Assembly (NCBI RefSeq): GCF_009764355.1
Contig: NZ_LNUA01000058.1
Location: forward strand, 1-54,039
Source: Companilactobacillus bobalius
GTDB lineage: Bacteria; Bacillota; Bacilli; Lactobacillales; Lactobacillaceae
Length of the DNA stretch: 54,039 nt
Direction: 5' to 3'
Shown piece by piece: positions 42,733-51,674 of the stretch. The notes under the pieces are model-generated. The model saw only the letters and a list, made by a program, of their open reading frames with translations. It searched no databases and was not told the DNA's origin. The translations under genes were made by a program, and so were the position numbers. Numbering within the stretch: the first letter of the stretch is position 1; each line of letters opens with the position of its first letter.

Positions 42733-43764
42733 TTAAGATAATAACAAGTCAGCCAATGTTGCTGGCTCAATTTTTCCTAGGTTGGCTGTTAAATCAACCT
42801 TTTCAAAAGCAGAGATTAAAGCCTCTTTAGTAAATTCGGTTCCTAAAAGGGCTTTTTCAATCAAAGTAATATCACCACCGGTAATGAAATCACCATAAAT
42901 TTTGATGTTGGAAATTTTGTTATCTTTCAAAGAGAAATTGAAGGCAACAGTACCGATGTCATAATGCTTAGAAACATAATTAGTGAAACCGGGATTCTTA
43001 CCATAATTCCAAGCGTCAGTGTCATATTTATTTTCTAGACGAGAATCGATAATGTCCCAATCATGGTCGTTCAAAGTATAAGTTTCAATATCGGAAAGTT
43101 TATCGACATGGTAGATTCGTTTCAACAATTCCTCTCTGAATTGATTGGCATTCATACTTCTGAAAGGTTCATCCAGATAAGGTTTGATATTGGTAATACG
43201 TTTATTAACAGACTTAACACCTTTAGATTCAAGCTTGTCTTGTTCAGGAGTTAGAACTTTACTGGCAGTATCCATGTCCAAATCGAACATCAGAGTACCA
43301 CCGGCGGCGTAAGAATCACCGACTTTGAACATTGTCATACCAGAGAATTTCTTACCATCGACAACGATATCGTTACGACCTCGCATTTCGACACCAGTAG
43401 CGCCCATGTCATGCAAAGCGTCGATGATTGGTTGGGCAAAATAAGCATAGTCTCCAAAATGTTCGTCGTCACCAATAATGATATTTTCGAAAATTAGATT
43501 TCCATAATCGTGATAAACAGCACCACCACCAGAAGTTCTACGGACTAGTTGAATTTTATTTTTTTCAAGGTAAGGGAAGTTAACTTCGGCATAAGCATTT
43601 TGATGAACACCCACGATGACCGAAGGATTATTGATATAGAGGATCAAACCATGGCCTGGTAGACGAAGATCATTCACTAGGTAATTGTCCAAAGATTGAT
43701 TAACTATGGCATTATAAACTGGTTTTCCATTTTTAGATGTATCGATAAAGAACATATACTTCAC
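42733..43764 (-). CDS. lplA: Lipoate-protein ligase
   Basis: This 343-residue enzyme activates free lipoate with ATP and attaches it to lipoyl domains of 2-oxoacid dehydrogenases or GcvH. Motifs: GVHQNAYAEVN, VRRTSGGGAVYHDYGNLIF, and GMTMFKVGDSYAAGGTLMFD near residue 150, followed by the C-terminal accessory domain. AAGGAGTG precedes the ATG. The target proteins are not in this window. Salvage is expected because lactobacilli usually cannot make lipoate. Confidence 0.93.
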   Translation of the reverse strand: MKYMFFIDTSKNGKPVYNAIVNQSLDNYLVNDLRLPGHGLILYINNPSVIVGVHQNAYAEVNFPYLEKNKIQLVRRTSGGGAVYHDYGNLIFENIIIGDDEHFGDYAYFAQPIIDALHDMGATGVEMRGRNDIVVDGKKFSGMTMFKVGDSYAAGGTLMFDLDMDTASKVLTPEQDKLESKGVKSVNKRITNIKPYLDEPFRSMNANQFREELLKRIYHVDKLSDIETYTLNDHDWDIIDSRLENKYDTDAWNYGKNPGFTNYVSKHYDIGTVAFNFSLKDNKISNIKIYGDFITGGDITLIEKALLGTEFTKEALISAFEKVDLTANLGKIEPATLADLLLS

Positions 43765-43826
43765 TCCTTCTTAATTGATTAGTTTTATTGTAAGCCCTTT
43801 CGAAGAATGAAGAAATAAAATTTCAC

Positions 43827-43856
43827 AAAAAAAGCCTGCCAAATTAATGACAAGCT
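43827..43856 (-). terminator. Terminator of the AEC transporter gene
   Basis: In the minus-strand RNA AGCUUGUC pairs with GGCAGGCU (two wobbles), followed by a U run. Confidence 0.65.
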
Positions 43857-43861
43857 AGAAG

Positions 43862-44800
43862 TTATTTAATTAGAACCATAATGATAGGCACAACGATCAA
43901 ACTCAATAGAGTCGTTTCAGTAACCATGATGGCAGCATAATTAGAATCGGCGTGGTAAAGCTTTGCTACAACGGGGGCATTGGTCATAACGGGCATAGCT
44001 GCTTGAACAATGAAGACCTGTCTCATCAAAGGCGTGGCAGGAATAAATAGGAAGAGAGCAGCCATTAATAATGGAGCACACAAGAATCTTCCAAAGAGAA
44101 TTGCCAAATTGTCTTTGTGAAATGAAATATTCTTCAAACCGGCGTTATAGATAGAAATACCAATGAAAATCATCGATAGAGGAATAGTCAAATTACCCAG
44201 ATATTCAAAGTCTGACATTAAGAACTTAGGCAATTGAATATGAAGCATGACTAAAATCAATCCGATGATGAATCCCATCAATGGTGGTGAAAAAATCTTT
44301 TTAAGAGTTGTCTTCAATTTGAATTTACCTTTGATTTCTCCATCCATTTGGATCAAATAAGTACCAAGTGTCCAGAAAAAAGTTGTGTTAGCCATGTAAT
44401 AGACTAAAACGTAAGGCAAACTTTTTTCACCGAATAGCGCCATATTGACAGGTAAACCGACGAAGACGGTATTAGAATTGAAAAACATTGATGAAAATAA
44501 CCCCTTATGTTTAGGATCAATTTTCAAAACTTTGATTAAAATTATAGAAACAAAGATCAAAATGGTCATCGACAAAACTGGAATGGCTAAGTCGGGTAAG
44601 AGTTTGATCAATTTTTCAGCAGTAAAGTCTTTAGTAATGGTTGAAATCATATAGGTAGGTAAAGCAACTTGTGTAACTAATTTTGCAATTAGCTGTGTTG
44701 AATTTTCTGAAAACCAGCCTAAATGGGTTAAACCATAACCAACGGCAATAAGGCCTATGATTATTAGAATTCCTTGAATACTTGAGAAGAAAACGCCCAT
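43862..44800 (-). CDS. AEC-family (auxin efflux carrier-like) transporter
   Basis: This ~312-residue protein with about ten helices matches the AEC family: a five-helix repeat, NSNTVFVGLPVNMALFG in the first half and MPVMTNAPVVAKLYHADSNYAA in the second. Bacterial members carry malate, malonate and other organic acids; the substrate here is unknown. The ATG giving MGVFFSSIQG has GAAGGGTG six bases upstream; a GTG three codons earlier lies in that site. It is followed upstream by a separate TetR gene. Confidence 0.85.
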   Translation of the reverse strand: MGVFFSSIQGILIIIGLIAVGYGLTHLGWFSENSTQLIAKLVTQVALPTYMISTITKDFTAEKLIKLLPDLAIPVLSMTILIFVSIILIKVLKIDPKHKGLFSSMFFNSNTVFVGLPVNMALFGEKSLPYVLVYYMANTTFFWTLGTYLIQMDGEIKGKFKLKTTLKKIFSPPLMGFIIGLILVMLHIQLPKFLMSDFEYLGNLTIPLSMIFIGISIYNAGLKNISFHKDNLAILFGRFLCAPLLMAALFLFIPATPLMRQVFIVQAAMPVMTNAPVVAKLYHADSNYAAIMVTETTLLSLIVVPIIMVLIK

Positions 44801-44872
44801 AAAAAACACCCTTCAATAGTAAATATAACTTCTATGGTACTCTTTTTTGCAAAGAGTGGTGAAATTGAGAAA

Positions 44873-45466
44873 TTATTGTTTATTTTTTTGTAAATGAATC
44901 GGTCCGGAGAGTAGTTCAGTCAAGTAAGTTTCGGCTTCGTCAAGGGTTACTTTATGTTGTCCTAAGTAGATCCATTTCAGAATTTCGATAATTGTTGTAC
45001 TACAATGTTGAGCTACTAATTCTGATGGAGTATGAATAACTTTGGTATCAACACTATTTTTGATTGATGCGTAAATGACATCGGTAAAGTGGCGGACAAA
45101 GTGATTGACCAGCGGGCTGTCGATTGGATTATTCTCGATGATACTTAATAGTAGGGATTGATAATCTTCGAATAATTTATAAATCTGTGCGAAGGTCTCT
45201 TTAATAGTTAATTTGTTTTCTTGAGTATTGTTGACATCCAAGTGAGTGTCTTGTCCTAATTTGAACCAACAGAAATTCAAGAGATCAAATTTGTCATCAA
45301 AGTAGTTGTAGAAAGTGGCACGCGGGTAATCGGCTTTTTCGCAGAGAGCATTTACTGTAATTTTGTCAAAAGGTTTCTCGGCTAAGGAATCAAACATAGC
45401 GGTCGCAAATGCCCGTTGGGTGCGTTCAATACCACGTGATTGTTTAATATTTGGATCGTATTTCAA
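44873..45466 (-). CDS. TetR/AcrR-family transcriptional regulator
   Basis: This 197-residue protein has an N-terminal TetR helix-turn-helix (RTQRAFATAMFDSLAEKPFDKITV, CEKADYPRATFYNYFDDKFDLL) and a helical ligand-binding region. The likely start is TTG, with GAGGCGC about eight bases upstream. It is divergent from a large MMPL exporter, and GACA-based repeats fill the gap, so it probably represses that exporter and itself. Ligand unknown. Confidence 0.87.
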   Translation of the reverse strand: MKYDPNIKQSRGIERTQRAFATAMFDSLAEKPFDKITVNALCEKADYPRATFYNYFDDKFDLLNFCWFKLGQDTHLDVNNTQENKLTIKETFAQIYKLFEDYQSLLLSIIENNPIDSPLVNHFVRHFTDVIYASIKNSVDTKVIHTPSELVAQHCSTTIIEILKWIYLGQHKVTLDEAETYLTELLSGPIHLQKNKQ

Positions 45467-45486
45467 AATGTAAGCGCCTCAATTCT

Positions 45487-45537
45487 GGACAATTTTCATA
45501 AAATGTCAAAGTTTAGACAAAATGACAAGACTTGTCT
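45487..45537. promoter_or_regulatory. GACA-repeat operator region for the TetR regulator
   Basis: The region contains a near-symmetric GACAATTTT/AAAATGTC dyad and the perfect palindrome GACAAGACTTGTC (45524-45536), all between the divergent TetR and MMPL genes. The size suits TetR-family operators. Confidence 0.55.
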
Positions 45538-45633
45538 CTTGCCCAAATTCGTAATTAACCTTATCATTACATTTGTATTTTTACAACTGTCCAAGTATGG
45601 ATAACTGAATTTGATTAAGGGAATGTGATTTTT

Positions 45634-48600
45634 ATGAAAGATTTTCGTCGTAAACAGTGGCCAGCACTGATCGTATGGTTGGTTGTAATCTTGATTGCAA
45701 TCGTCGCTATGCCAAATGTTTCAGAGTTAGTCAGAGAAAATGGTGGGATAAAGCTACCCAACACAGTGGAGAGTGAAGTAGCTAATAAGATTCAGAAAAA
45801 AGCGAATAACAATAAATCGGTTCGTACCTACACAGCCGTTTTTAGTAATGGAAATCAAAAGCTTTCTTCCAATCAAACCGAAAAAATTAAAGATACTCTG
45901 TCTGATTTAGAGAATGAATCAGGTTTGAGTATTACAAATGTTATGGGACCAACAGATAATGCTGAAACAAAGAAGCAGTTGGTTTCTAAAGACAAAACTA
46001 CTCAGTTAGCTCAGATTACGGTCAAAGCTAATGGAACTGTTAAGCATCAAGTTAGAGAGCTTAATAGTCAGTTAAAGACGTCTGGAATTAATACTTACGT
46101 CACAGGTAGTGATGCCTTGAATGATGACTTCTCAACAGTTACTGAGAAAGGTATTCAAAAGACTGAAGTTATTGCGGTTATCTTCATCTTTATCGTTTTG
46201 ATCTTAGTCTTCCGTTCACCAATCGTACCAATTATTTCCTTATTGAACGTTGGTGTAGCCTTTGTTACCAGTTTGAGTGTTGTCATGAATCTAGCACAGC
46301 ATGCCGGATTCCCAATCTCTAACTTTACCCAAGTCTTCTTAGTCGTTGTCTTGTTTGGTATTGGTACTGATTACAATATTTTGCTCTACGATTACTTTAA
46401 GGGAGCATTGGCAGAGGGACTGGATCCAGTTTCGGCGATGAGGTCAACTCGTAAACACGGTGGTCGTACAGTTCTCTATTCAGGAATTTCAGTTCTAATC
46501 GGATTTTCAGTTTTGTGGCTAGCTAAGTTCTCGTTCTATCAAAGTGCTTCAGCTGTCGCAATTGGTGTTCTTGTTCTATTGCCAGTTCTATTGACATTGA
46601 ACATGTTCTTCATGGCCGTACTTGGTCCAAAATTATTCTGGCCAAGTAAAATTTCTAACGGTAGTAGTTCAAGTCGTTTATGGCATGGATTATCTAAGAC
46701 AGCTTTGGCACAACCAGCTATTGTCTTGGGTGTAATTGTTATTTTAGCTATTCCATTTGTCATGACTATGAACGCTGATTTGAACTTTAATAATGCTGAT
46801 GAATTACCAAGTAGCTATAAGTCAAAAGCTGGATATGAGATAATTCAAAAGCACTTTTCTAAAGGTATGACAGCTCCTATCACAATTTATATTCAAAGCG
46901 ATAAGAAGTTGAATACTCAATCTAAACTAGCTGCTGTCGATCAATTAACACAATATCTTCAAAAAGAAGATGGTGTTAAGACAGTCGCTTCTGCAACTGA
47001 ACCAGGTGGTAGTAAGATTGGTTCAATGTATTTGAAGGATCAATTGAAGACTATTACTAAAGGTTTAGCCTCATCTAAAAAAGGTTTAAATACTATTAAA
47101 TCAGGTTTGGATAGTGCTAATACACAATTAAGTAATGCAAATATCAGTGGTAGCATGAGTCAAGTTCAACAATTGGCTGATGGTACTCAAGAGTTACAAT
47201 CTGGTACACAACAATTGCAATCAGGTATCAGCAACTACACAGCTGGTGTTTCAAGTGCCAACTCTGGTGCTCAACAATTAGCTTCAGGTAGTAGCCAAGC
47301 AGCCAGCGGTGCTAATACTTTAGCTTCAAGTACACAGACTTTGGCTAGTGGTGCTAACCAAGTTGCTAGTGGCTCTAATCAATTAGCATCTAGTGTTGGT
47401 AGTGCGGCAGCTAGTTTGCCTACATTGACTGGTCAAGTTCAACAATTGAGTCAAGGGAGCAACACTTTAGCTACTGAAATGAATCAATTGACTGCAACAG
47501 TTAACCAATTAAAACCATTGCTTGCTCAATTACAAGGTAGTGGTGCACTTAGCCAAGCAACCGGTGGTCAATTAAGTGCTAACCAAATTTCTACATTAGT
47601 AAGTAGCATTAATCAATTAAACAGTGGTGCCGGTACTTTGAATAGCGGTATCAATCAATTTACAGGTTCACTTCCTGGTTTAACAAGCCAAGTTAGTCAA
47701 TTAACTAGTGGTACACAAACTCTAGCAAGTGGTACTAACCAAGTTGCCAGTGGCGCTGGTCAATTGTCATCAGGTGCTAACAGTCTTGCCAGTGCTAACT
47801 CACAAATTGCTAGTGGGGCAAGTACTTTAGCTAGTGGTACTAATACATTGGATGCATCAAGTTCTACTTTGAATAGCGGTGCAAGTACCGTTGCCTCTGC
47901 TAGTCAACAAGTTAATACGGGTGTTCAAACATTGAATACTAAGTTACAATCAATGTCTTCACAAGTTGAACAATTACAACAAGGACTTGGTAGTGCTTCT
48001 GATGGATTAACAACCTTGGCAGATGGTAGTGATACCATGAATCAATATTTGACTGAATTACGTAAGTCATATATTGGTGATGATTTCTATCTACCTAAGG
48101 CTACAATTAAGTCAAAGGCCTTCAAGCCAGCCTTAGATACATATATGGCAGATCATCATAAGATTACAACTCTAACCGTTGTATTAAAGGGTGATCCAAA
48201 TTCAACTAAAGCTAATACCCAATTCAAACGTATGCAAAAAGATTTGAAGTCCCAAGTTAAACATGGCGCATTAGCTGGAACTAAAGTTGCTATCGGTGGT
48301 CAAACATCACAAGATAACGATTTGAGAACTCTTGCTAATGGTGACTTTAAACGTACAGCTATTATCATGTTGATTGGTATTGGAATTGCTTTGATTGTTG
48401 TTATTAGATCAATTTTGCAACCAATGATGATTATTGGTACATTGTTAACTGCTTATGCTGTTTCAATGAGTTTAACAAGAATGATTTCTGCAACCTTCTT
48501 GGGTAGACCATTATTGAGTTGGAATACACCATTCTTTACTTTCATCATGTTGATGGCTTTAGGTGTTGATTACAGTATCTTCTTAATGATTCGTTACAGG

Positions 48601-48888
48601 GATGATCACGATGATGCTAACTTGAAGAGTCAGATGTTAAGAGCTGCTACAGCAATCGGTGCGGTTGTTATCAGTGCTGCTATTATCTTGAGTGGTACCT
48701 TTGCCGCTTTGATTCCTAGTGGTGTTACAACCTTGATTCAAGTTGCTCTAGGTGTAATTATCGGATTAGTTGTCTTAGTCTTCATCTTACCTATGACTAT
48801 GTCCAGTTTGATCAGTTTAGCCGAATGGCATGAAATGAGTGAACATGGCGATCTTAAGAAAAAGAAAGCTTCAAAAGAAACTAAATAG
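45634..48888 (+). CDS. MMPL/RND-family exporter with a long helical repeat domain
   Basis: This ~1084-residue membrane transporter has two MMPL halves (GIGTDYNILLYDYF near residue 245 and GVDYSIFLMIRYRDDH near 978), each with several helices. Between them, residues ~478-803 form an extracytoplasmic domain of degenerate ~7-residue repeats such as QLASGS, TLASGT and QVASGA, seen in YhgE/Pip-type and MMPL proteins of Firmicutes and predicted to form a long helical rod. Likely exports lipids, peptides or toxic amphiphiles; the substrate is unknown. The ATG lies 11 bases after AAGGGA, and a GTG at 45625 is possible. It is divergent from a TetR gene. Confidence 0.87.
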   Translation: MKDFRRKQWPALIVWLVVILIAIVAMPNVSELVRENGGIKLPNTVESEVANKIQKKANNNKSVRTYTAVFSNGNQKLSSNQTEKIKDTLSDLENESGLSITNVMGPTDNAETKKQLVSKDKTTQLAQITVKANGTVKHQVRELNSQLKTSGINTYVTGSDALNDDFSTVTEKGIQKTEVIAVIFIFIVLILVFRSPIVPIISLLNVGVAFVTSLSVVMNLAQHAGFPISNFTQVFLVVVLFGIGTDYNILLYDYFKGALAEGLDPVSAMRSTRKHGGRTVLYSGISVLIGFSVLWLAKFSFYQSASAVAIGVLVLLPVLLTLNMFFMAVLGPKLFWPSKISNGSSSSRLWHGLSKTALAQPAIVLGVIVILAIPFVMTMNADLNFNNADELPSSYKSKAGYEIIQKHFSKGMTAPITIYIQSDKKLNTQSKLAAVDQLTQYLQKEDGVKTVASATEPGGSKIGSMYLKDQLKTITKGLASSKKGLNTIKSGLDSANTQLSNANISGSMSQVQQLADGTQELQSGTQQLQSGISNYTAGVSSANSGAQQLASGSSQAASGANTLASSTQTLASGANQVASGSNQLASSVGSAAASLPTLTGQVQQLSQGSNTLATEMNQLTATVNQLKPLLAQLQGSGALSQATGGQLSANQISTLVSSINQLNSGAGTLNSGINQFTGSLPGLTSQVSQLTSGTQTLASGTNQVASGAGQLSSGANSLASANSQIASGASTLASGTNTLDASSSTLNSGASTVASASQQVNTGVQTLNTKLQSMSSQVEQLQQGLGSASDGLTTLADGSDTMNQYLTELRKSYIGDDFYLPKATIKSKAFKPALDTYMADHHKITTLTVVLKGDPNSTKANTQFKRMQKDLKSQVKHGALAGTKVAIGGQTSQDNDLRTLANGDFKRTAIIMLIGIGIALIVVIRSILQPMMIIGTLLTAYAVSMSLTRMISATFLGRPLLSWNTPFFTFIMLMALGVDYSIFLMIRYRDDHDDANLKSQMLRAATAIGAVVISAAIILSGTFAALIPSGVTTLIQVALGVIIGLVVLVFILPMTMSSLISLAEWHEMSEHGDLKKKKASKETK

Positions 48889-48896
48889 TTAAAATA

Positions 48897-48937
48897 AAAG
48901 ATCCAGTGACTCGATGTTGAGTTGCTGGATCTTTTTT
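48897..48937 (+). terminator. Terminator of the MMPL gene
   Basis: AAAAGATCCAG (48897-48907) pairs with CTGGATCTTTT (48925-48935), inner ACTC/GAGT, then T residues. Confidence 0.85.
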
Positions 48938-48972
48938 ATAACCATGGTTCTATTGGAGATAGTGGAAATTTG

Positions 48973-49139
48973 CCGTCCTCCACAACAAGAAAATTTGGCT
49001 GGAACGCCATGGGCCGACTTGAAGCTAATAATTTTGTACTTCGCACAAAATCATGGATCTTCAAGCTCGGCCTTTGCCTAAGCAATAAATTGCTAAGGCA
49101 AATTTCATGGCTGAGCTAATTTTCTTGTTGTTCCGGACT
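48973..49139 (+). repeat. Structured intergenic element, complete copy E1
   Basis: This 167-bp element is bounded by CCGTCCTCC and TCCGGACT. Its strands can fold into an outer stem P1 (AACAAGAAAATT 48984-48995 with 49118-49129), an internal loop TGGAAC/TGAGC, helix P2 (GCCATG 49006-49011 with CATGGC 49106-49111), and two arms. Arm P3 is nested (GGCCGA..TTGAAG, ATTTTGT/ACAAAAT with an ACTTCG apex). Arm P4 is TTTGCCT..AGGCAAA. The inverted copy at 49268-49439 keeps this architecture with compensating changes. It holds no credible gene. Type (RNA gene, mobile repeat or both) is unknown. Confidence 0.8.
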
Positions 49140-49267
49140 GGTGTGTTGTTCTTGTCTTTTATGTTTTTGAATTATTGAATAGTGGATTAATATTTATTTG
49201 GATGGAAGATAGTGTTGGATTTAAGATTGTGTTTCATTTTTTGGTTTAAAAAATAGAAGCACTCTCT

Positions 49268-49439
49268 AGTCCGGAGTAAAAATTGGGAATGCGTTCAACT
49301 ATAAGATTATTGTTACCGGCTATGCCGGTTACAATAAGGCCGACTTTGGAAATCCATTATTTTGCACGAAGTGTAAAATAATTAGTTTCAAATCGTGCCT
49401 ATAGTGTTCCAATGCATTCCCAATTTTTACGGAGGACGG
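49268..49439 (-). repeat. Structured intergenic element, complete copy E2 (opposite orientation)
   Basis: Read on the minus strand this 172-bp element starts CCGTCCTCC and ends TCCGGACT, like E1. P1 is a perfect 17-bp stem (49276-49292 with 49414-49430) of different sequence from E1. The TGGAAC loop is kept. P2 is ACTATA/TATAGT (49400-49405, 49298-49303). Arm P3 keeps the TTTGAAACTAAT..ATTTT..CTTCG..AAAAT.ATGGAT core. Arm P4 is TTATTGT.ACCGGC with its complement. The ~130 bp between E1 and E2 shows no gene. Confidence 0.8.
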
Positions 49440-49474
49440 GAATTTAAGTATATTTCTTACTTTATTCATACCGT

Positions 49475-49492
49475 TTGTGAAAGTATTTACAA
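49475..49492. promoter_or_regulatory. Rex-like redox operator over the nitroreductase promoter
   Basis: The 18-mer TTGTGAAAGTATTTACAA matches the Rex consensus TTGTGAANNNNTTCACAA except for one base. It overlaps the -35 hexamer at 49486-49491, a position suited to repression relieved by high NADH. Confidence 0.6.
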
Positions 49493-49514
49493 GGGTCAAC
49501 TAAGGCGGTAGAAT
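49486..49514 (+). promoter_or_regulatory. Promoter of the nitroreductase gene
   Basis: TTTACA (49486-49491), 17-bp spacer, TAGAAT (49509-49514), about 32 bases before the ATG. Confidence 0.65.
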
Positions 49515-49546
49515 TAAGTATGACAAATATTTGGAGATGAAGATTA

Positions 49547-50194
49547 ATGGATGAAACAAAGAATTTAGTTAATAATGATTTTAAAGATATTATGTTCGAT
49601 CGTCATTCATATAGAAAGTTCCAAAGTGATGTAAAGATTTCTCGTGAAGAAATTTCAGAAATGCTTGAAGAAACTATTACTGCTCCTTCAGCCTGTAACT
49701 TACAATCATGGCACTTTGTTGTCTGTGATGATGAAGAGGGTAAGAAGAAAGCTCATTCTGTTATGATGCCTTTCAATTACCCACAGACTGACAGTTGTTC
49801 AGCTATCATCTTTGTTTTAGGTGATACTCAATCACACTACAAGTACCGTGATGTTTGGAATAAGGCTTGTGAGAATGGTCAAATTAGTCCTGAGGAACGC
49901 GATAAGGTCTTCAAGACTTTCTTACCTTTGTATGAACATGCTGACAGAAGTTTCCTTGAAAAGGATGCTACAATCGACGGTAGTATGGCTGCTATGCAAT
50001 TGCTACTAGTTGCTCGTGCTCATGGTTATGAGGCTAATCCAATGTCAGGTTATGATTTTGGTAAAATTGCTTCAACTTTTGGCTTGGATAGTGAAAGATA
50101 TATCCCAGTTACGGCCGTTGCTATTGGTAAACCAGAAGGCGACTATACTAAGTCTGTTCGTTATGACGTTAAAAATGTTACTGATTTTATGTAA
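49547..50194 (+). CDS. Nitroreductase-family FMN oxidoreductase
   Basis: This 215-residue flavoprotein has the nitroreductase fold: the FMN-binding RHSYRKFQSDVKISREE, ITAPSACNLQSWHFVV, and GSMAAMQLLLVARAHGYEANP. It ends VTAVAIGKPEGD. Members use NAD(P)H to reduce nitro compounds, quinones or flavins. GGAGATGAAG precedes the ATG. A Rex-like operator over the promoter suggests control by the NADH/NAD+ ratio. It is a single-gene unit. Confidence 0.9.
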   Translation: MDETKNLVNNDFKDIMFDRHSYRKFQSDVKISREEISEMLEETITAPSACNLQSWHFVVCDDEEGKKKAHSVMMPFNYPQTDSCSAIIFVLGDTQSHYKYRDVWNKACENGQISPEERDKVFKTFLPLYEHADRSFLEKDATIDGSMAAMQLLLVARAHGYEANPMSGYDFGKIASTFGLDSERYIPVTAVAIGKPEGDYTKSVRYDVKNVTDFM

Positions 50195-50200
50195 AAACGA

Positions 50201-50250
50201 AAAAAAGCTCGATGCACTACTAGTTGATAGTAGCTGCATTGAGCTTTTTT
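50201..50250. terminator. Bidirectional terminator
   Basis: AAAAAAGCTC/GAGCTTTTTT with inner ATGCA/TGCAT and CTACTA/TAGTAG, between convergent nitroreductase and permease genes. Confidence 0.85.
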
Positions 50251-50252
50251 AT

Positions 50253-51674
50253 TTAGTCTTCATTTTCTTCAAAGTTTGAAAATGACTCCGGTTTAGTGTC
50301 TTCAACAGGCACTTTACCGCGTTCTTTTAGGAAATAGATGATTGACATGACAACTAGGAAAACAACTCCTACAAGTAGCGATACGGTTGTCTCAGGGTTT
50401 AAGAACATGAATATCAGAATTATCACTAAAGAAATGATTGCTAGATAGTTACTGATGGGGAAGAGTGGCATTTTGAAGGGATGATCCTTCATCTTATCTT
50501 TATTGATTTTACGGAACTTCAATTCACTAAAGAGAATAACGAACCAAGGTACCATACCTGGAAGAACACTTGAACTATATACAATAACGAAGACGTCACC
50601 GGAAGTATGTAATAAAACGGGTAATGAATAGTTCAAAATTAGTCCGATTAAGATACCAATAGAAATAGCCAATACAGGAATGTAGGGAACGTTATGACGT
50701 GACAGTTTCACGAATGATTTAGGTAAGTGCTTCTCTAGTCCCAATGTATAAAGCATTCTACTAGAACTGAAAATACCAGAGTTACATCCGGACATAGCGG
50801 CTGTTAACATAACAAAGTTAATAATTTCGGCCGCAAAAGTAATTCCGACTTTAGAAAATGTTTCAACGAAAGGTGATCCAATTGTACCTAATTTGTCCCA
50901 AGGGTAAATCGCAACGATAACAAAGATAGCTCCAATATAGAAAATCAGGATACGGCCAACGATTGAACGAATTGCTTTGACAATATTTTCTTGAGGATTT
51001 TCAGCTTCACCAGCTGTAATACCAATAACTTCAATTCCTTGATAAGAAGCCACAACGATTGATAAGGCAAAGATGAATCCTTTTAATCCACCAGTGAAGA
51101 AACCGCCATGAGTCCAAAGATTACTGATACCAACGGGATGACCGTGGTTACCAACTCCAAAGACGATAACGAAGAATCCTAGAATAATCATCATAATAAT
51201 TGTTAAAACTTTGATTAAGGCAAACCAAAATTCCAACTCACCATATGCTTTGACAGATGAAAGATTAGCCAGGCATAATGTAACAACAACTACTACACCA
51301 GCTATCCACTTTGGCATAGTTGGGAACCAAAATTCTAGATAGGTTCCGACCGCAATAACTTCACTGATACCTACTACTAAATATTGGAAGACATTGCTCC
51401 AAGCAGTTAAATATCCAACTACGGGATGTAGATATTCAGTTGCGTATTTGGCAAACGAACCGGTTGAAGGATCAACGTATAACATTTCTCCAAGAGCTCG
51501 CATTACCATGTAAAGGATGACGCCGGCTAATCCATAAGCTAATAGGACAGAGGGGCCGGTCCATTTGATGGTTGAAGCGGATCCCATGAATAATCCAACT
51601 CCAATTGTTCCACCTAAGGCAATCATTTGCATTTGTCTAGATGATAGACTCCGACTTAAGTTTTTCTTTGCCAT
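50253..51674 (-). CDS. APC-superfamily amino acid permease (AAT type)
   Basis: This 473-residue permease with 12 helices belongs to the amino acid transporter (AAT) group. It shows the substrate-binding motif IALGGTIGVGLFMGSA in helix 1, GEMLYVDPSTGSFAKYA, and ASYQGIEVIGITAGEAENP in helix 6. The substrate is an amino acid that sequence cannot fix. The start at MAKKNLSRSL has GAAGTGAAG upstream; the frame begins eight codons earlier with no ribosome site. It ends in the shared terminator. Confidence 0.9.
   Translation of the reverse strand: MAKKNLSRSLSSRQMQMIALGGTIGVGLFMGSASTIKWTGPSVLLAYGLAGVILYMVMRALGEMLYVDPSTGSFAKYATEYLHPVVGYLTAWSNVFQYLVVGISEVIAVGTYLEFWFPTMPKWIAGVVVVVTLCLANLSSVKAYGELEFWFALIKVLTIIMMIILGFFVIVFGVGNHGHPVGISNLWTHGGFFTGGLKGFIFALSIVVASYQGIEVIGITAGEAENPQENIVKAIRSIVGRILIFYIGAIFVIVAIYPWDKLGTIGSPFVETFSKVGITFAAEIINFVMLTAAMSGCNSGIFSSSRMLYTLGLEKHLPKSFVKLSRHNVPYIPVLAISIGILIGLILNYSLPVLLHTSGDVFVIVYSSSVLPGMVPWFVILFSELKFRKINKDKMKDHPFKMPLFPISNYLAIISLVIILIFMFLNPETTVSLLVGVVFLVVMSIIYFLKERGKVPVEDTKPESFSNFEENED

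Noticed and set aside
47065..48040. Dense short repeats that could be a DNA repeat array
   Set aside because: The repeats encode the ~7-residue QLASG-like helical pattern of the MMPL exporter in a continuous frame.
48922..49119. A 65-codon open frame (MLDLFYNHGSIGD..)
   Set aside because: It lies inside structured element E1, has no ribosome site, and its codons simply follow the stems of the repeat. No equivalent frame is kept in copy E2.
48973..49439. E1 and E2 as ends of an insertion sequence or transposon
   Set aside because: Their termini are shared and inverted relative to each other, but only ~130 bp without any transposase lies between. No target-site duplication is evident. They fit better as two separate small elements.
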